Shown in pieces: positions 5,659 through 6,851 of a stretch of DNA of 6,851 nucleotides. The stretch lies in assembly GCA_903827735.1 (NCBI GenBank), contig CAIKJM010000240.1:1-6851 (forward strand), written 5' to 3'. Made by a program: the position numbers and the translations under genes. The DNA is from an uncultured Rhodanobacter sp. (GTDB lineage Bacteria > Pseudomonadota > Gammaproteobacteria > Xanthomonadales > Rhodanobacteraceae). How positions within the stretch are numbered: the first letter of the stretch is position 1; each line of letters opens with the position of its first letter. Below the pieces are notes generated by a model. It was not told the origin of the DNA. It did no database searches and saw only the letters and a list, made by a program, of their open reading frames with translations.

Positions 5659-6851
5659 ATGCGTTTGAAGCTGCTCTCCCTGGCGTTGGCTCTCGCCGCC
5701 ATTTCGCTGCCCGGCCACAGCGAAGACCTTCTCGACGCCTACCGGCAGGCACGCGCCAACGATCCCGTGCTGCAGCAGGCTGACGCGACCAATCTTTCCA
5801 CGCGTGAGGGCGTGCCGCAGGCGCGTGCGCTGCTGCTGCCACAGATCTCCGCCAGCTACGGCCTAACCCAGACCAGCGGCGGCAGCTCCTCAAGCAGCAG
5901 CCTCACGGGAACCGGTGGCACAAGCTATCTCTGCGACGGCATCGCCGCGGGAACTGGCACTTATGCGTGTACTGGCCCGCTGTCTACTGGCACGACGGGC
6001 GGCAACTCCGACACCGGCCATGTGCGCACGCGCAATCTGTCTGGCGAGATCGATCAGGTGATCTTCGATTTCAGCAAGATCGCCGACCTGCAGGCAGCGC
6101 ACGCCACCGCTGATGCCAGCGAACAGACTTACCAGTCCGCTGAGCAGGATTTGTACGTGCGCGTTGCCACGGCGTATTTCACCATCCTCACCGACGAGGA
6201 CGCGCTGACCTTCGCCAAGGCGAACGAAGACGCCTACAAAAAGCAGTACGACCAGGCCGATGCGCAGTTTAAAGCGGGCACCGCTGCGATCACTGGTGCC
6301 TACCAGGCCAAGGCAGCGTACGAGGCGGCCAAGGCGCAGACCATCACTGCACAGAACACACTCAACGATGCGCGTGAAGCATTGACGCAGATCACCGGGC
6401 AGCCGGTCGGCGATCTGAAAAAGCTGCGCGATGATCTGCCGCTCGATCCGCCGGTTCCGGCAGATCCCAACGCGTGGGTCCAGGATGCGATTAAGTACAA
6501 CCCGAGCATTCTCTCCCAGCAGTACACGGTCACAGCGTACGAGCACGACATCAGCGCGGCACGTGCAGGCCACCTGCCGACCCTCAACGCTACCGCCAGC
6601 CGTGCGAAGAGCACCGAATGGCTGCAGAACGGCAGCGCTTCGGCGTACACGGGTAACGGCCGCTTCGGAAACACGATCGGCGTGACGCTTTCCGTGCCGA
6701 TTTTTTCCGGCGGCGCGGTGCAGTCGCGCGTGCGTCAGTCGATCTACGAGCGCGATGCTGCCAAGGACTCGCTGGAGTCCGAGCGCCGGCTGGTGATTCG
6801 CACCACGCTGAACTATTACCGCTCAATACTGGCGGACATCGAGGAAGTACA
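5659..6851 (+). CDS. tolC: TolC family outer membrane channel protein, 3' end missing
   Basis: The frame encodes 397 residues with no stop before the window ends; TolC proteins are about 450-500, so most of the gene is present. TolC forms a trimeric outer-membrane barrel and periplasmic tunnel that serves tripartite efflux pumps and type I secretion. A signal peptide is visible (MRLKLLSLALALAAISLPGHS) with likely cleavage before EDLLDAYRQA. The mature start with ARANDPVL is typical of the TolC type I secretion subgroup. The two structural repeats of the family are visible: strand segments LSGEIDQVIFDFSK (127-140) and IGVTLSVPIFSGG (340-352), each followed by a long alanine/glutamine-rich helix. 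The first surface loop, about residues 69-126, is long, rich in Ser/Gly/Thr and contains two cysteines (C92, C104). The ATG is backed by ACGAGG at 5647-5652, 6 nt upstream. It is probably co-transcribed with the methyltransferase gene. Confidence 0.93.
   Translation, partial: MRLKLLSLALALAAISLPGHSEDLLDAYRQARANDPVLQQADATNLSTREGVPQARALLLPQISASYGLTQTSGGSSSSSSLTGTGGTSYLCDGIAAGTGTYACTGPLSTGTTGGNSDTGHVRTRNLSGEIDQVIFDFSKIADLQAAHATADASEQTYQSAEQDLYVRVATAYFTILTDEDALTFAKANEDAYKKQYDQADAQFKAGTAAITGAYQAKAAYEAAKAQTITAQNTLNDAREALTQITGQPVGDLKKLRDDLPLDPPVPADPNAWVQDAIKYNPSILSQQYTVTAYEHDISAARAGHLPTLNATASRAKSTEWLQNGSASAYTGNGRFGNTIGVTLSVPIFSGGAVQSRVRQSIYERDAAKDSLESERRLVIRTTLNYYRSILADIEEV

Noticed and set aside
5890..6573. 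227-codon - strand open frame inside tolC
   Set aside because: It is antisense to the well-supported tolC frame. The valine/leucine-rich text is what antisense of alanine/glutamine-rich helices gives.

Overview
The window looks like a moderately GC-rich gammaproteobacterial chromosome segment. A divergent PCMT-family methyltransferase immediately upstream of a TolC outer-membrane channel, divergent from a TetR regulator, is an arrangement I associate with Xanthomonadales (Xanthomonadaceae/Rhodanobacteraceae). That placement is recalled gene order plus composition, not a database match. No tRNA, rRNA, CRISPR array, insertion sequence or phage gene was seen.

Layout. (1) 1-713, +: the 3' two-thirds of a zinc-type alcohol dehydrogenase family protein, cut by the window edge. 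(2) 739-774: a hairpin terminator between two convergent genes. (3) 814-1413, -: a ferritin-like di-iron protein with a lysine-rich tail and a possible stress-type promoter. (4) 1414-1989: no intact gene; a coding-like but broken reading frame lies on the - strand at about 1592-1947. (5) 1990-3825, -: a 611-residue two-domain protein, an aspartyl/asparaginyl beta-hydroxylase-like 2-oxoglutarate oxygenase joined to a PAPS-dependent sulfotransferase. This is the most unusual gene here. (6) 3826-4042: a gap with an exact 15-bp direct repeat and inverted repeats. (7) 4043-4693, -: a TetR/AcrR regulator with a C-terminal cysteine cluster. (8) 4694-4964: a divergent control region with a good promoter for the regulator and a palindrome over its -35. 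(9) 4965-5624, +: a PCMT-like methyltransferase. (10) 5659-6851, +: tolC, running off the right edge.

How the genes may work together. The methyltransferase and tolC are 34 nt apart on one strand and are probably co-transcribed. The divergent TetR protein is a natural candidate to repress itself and possibly this pair, as for many efflux loci. The hydroxylase-sulfotransferase lies downstream of tetR on the same strand, 217 nt away, so it may be read from the tetR promoter or its own. Its two domains suggest sequential chemistry, hydroxylation then sulfation of the new hydroxyl, but the substrate cannot be seen. The ferritin and the alcohol dehydrogenase appear to be independent housekeeping or stress genes.
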